This document shows positions 13,315-13,797 of a DNA stretch of 13,797 nucleotides, one piece after another. This DNA is from an uncultured Eubacteriales bacterium (GTDB lineage: Bacteria; Bacillota; Clostridia; Oscillospirales; CAG-272): NCBI GenBank assembly GCA_934503195.1, contig CAKSVM010000081.1:1-13797 (forward strand), in the 5' to 3' direction. Under the pieces are notes generated by a model. That model worked only from the letters and a program-made list of their open reading frames with translations. It had not been told where the DNA came from and ran no database searches. The position numbers were made by a program, and so were the translations under genes. Within the stretch, counting starts at the first letter, position 1. Every line of letters starts with the position of its first letter.

Positions 13315-13659
13315 ATGTTTAACTTTTTGAAGAAATTAACCAAATCGAAGAACGAGAATTCGAAGTCTTTCCGCGTCGAAATGGCAAAACACCTCTCCGG
13401 ACGCGCGATAAAATACTGCACCGAGCGCGATCCCGAAAACGGAACCGACCTCGTCATCGGCCACGCCGGGTCGCTGTCGATAAAGGACGACGAGTTCATC
13501 GTCCTGTCGAGCGCGGACATAGTCTTCCGCTGCAAGATCACCGAGATGCGCGCGTGGGAACTCATGTCGAACGACGGCGCGATGATCACCGCCCCCGACC
13601 TCACGCACGACGGTAAGGAGCGGACAATCATGGTCTACTACACGTATTATATAAAATAA
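13315..13659 (+). CDS. Hypothetical 114-aa protein
   Basis: I do not recognise this family. A short basic N-terminus (MFNFLKKLTKSK) is followed by a region that appears beta-rich: VIGHAGSLSIKDDEFIVLSSADIVFRCKITEMRAWELM (47-84), then ITAPDL and RTIMVYYTYYIK at the end. The strand pattern, with a short helix after FRCKITEMR, could suit a small PH-like or similar barrel, but that is a guess. There is no signal peptide or membrane segment. Codon use resembles the neighbouring genes. The gene is divergent from exporter A with abutting promoters, so co-regulation with the exporter cluster is plausible. ATG is the only sensible start near the leader hairpin. Confidence 0.8.
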   Translation: MFNFLKKLTKSKNENSKSFRVEMAKHLSGRAIKYCTERDPENGTDLVIGHAGSLSIKDDEFIVLSSADIVFRCKITEMRAWELMSNDGAMITAPDLTHDGKERTIMVYYTYYIK

Positions 13660-13761
13660 GGTAAGAAGTCCCCGGAAGCCATTCAGTGCCGTCAAATTTC
13701 ACAAATTGATGTGACAAAAATTGTTCGAAACGCTGATTCTTTGTGAATTTACAAAAACTAC

Positions 13762-13790
13762 TTGCATTTTTCAGAAAAAAAGATTATCAT
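13762..13790 (+). promoter_or_regulatory. Possible promoter at the right edge
   Basis: TTGCAT (13762-13767), 17 bp and TATCAT (13785-13790) could drive a gene beyond the window. The -35 is a partial match only. Between 13660 and 13761 I see no clear terminator. Confidence 0.35.
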
Positions 13791-13797
13791 ATATGTG

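Overview
The window looks like chromosomal DNA from a gut-type member of the Clostridia, probably Oscillospiraceae or a related family. The evidence is a SCIFF ranthipeptide precursor next to its radical-SAM maturase (a Clostridia hallmark), Firmicutes-type -35/-10 promoters with a recurring GTGGTATAAT box, purine-rich Shine-Dalgarno sequences, a tRNA with encoded CCA, and GC-rich genes separated by AT-rich or hairpin-rich gaps. The assignment is inference. No phage, transposase or CRISPR is visible.

Layout, left to right. (1) 1-34: the first codons of a leftward gene, probably a Gfo/Idh/MocA oxidoreductase, with its own promoter. (2) 153-3103: a leftward cluster of scfA (a 48-aa cysteine-rich SCIFF peptide), scfB (radical SAM/SPASM maturase) and a PLP-dependent Orn/Lys/Arg decarboxylase-family protein that overlaps scfB by ATGA. 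A tRNA-Gln(TTG) with a perfect consensus promoter lies just upstream. (3) 3426-5227: a nucleoside hydrolase and an AraC/cupin regulator, divergent from a shared promoter region with a candidate operator. (4) 5448-6564: an 81-aa protein that combines an NHLP-like helical region with one EF-hand/dockerin-like loop, and a second AraC regulator. Matching 15-bp dyads (TGTGC-N5-GCACA) lie upstream of each gene. (5) 6565-7116: a non-coding stretch dense in hairpins. (6) 7117-12991: three leftward genes, ABC exporter A, a DUF1854 protein and ABC exporter B. Both exporters carry a non-standard N-terminal domain and a four-cysteine zinc ribbon ahead of the membrane domain. A ~325-bp repeat begins at the TAG stop codon of each exporter, so one copy interrupts the cluster. 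(7) 12992-13797: a divergent promoter region and a rightward 114-aa protein of unknown function. Both divergent genes show the same leader layout: AAAGGAG, 4 nt, a small hairpin, 11 nt, ATG.

The most interesting parts are the exporter/DUF1854 cluster with its cytosolic sensor-like domains, the divergent small gene with the matching leader, the AraC/EF-hand pair with shared dyads, and the seven-cysteine SCIFF peptide coupled to a PLP enzyme. All functional links beyond family membership are inference from sequence and context.
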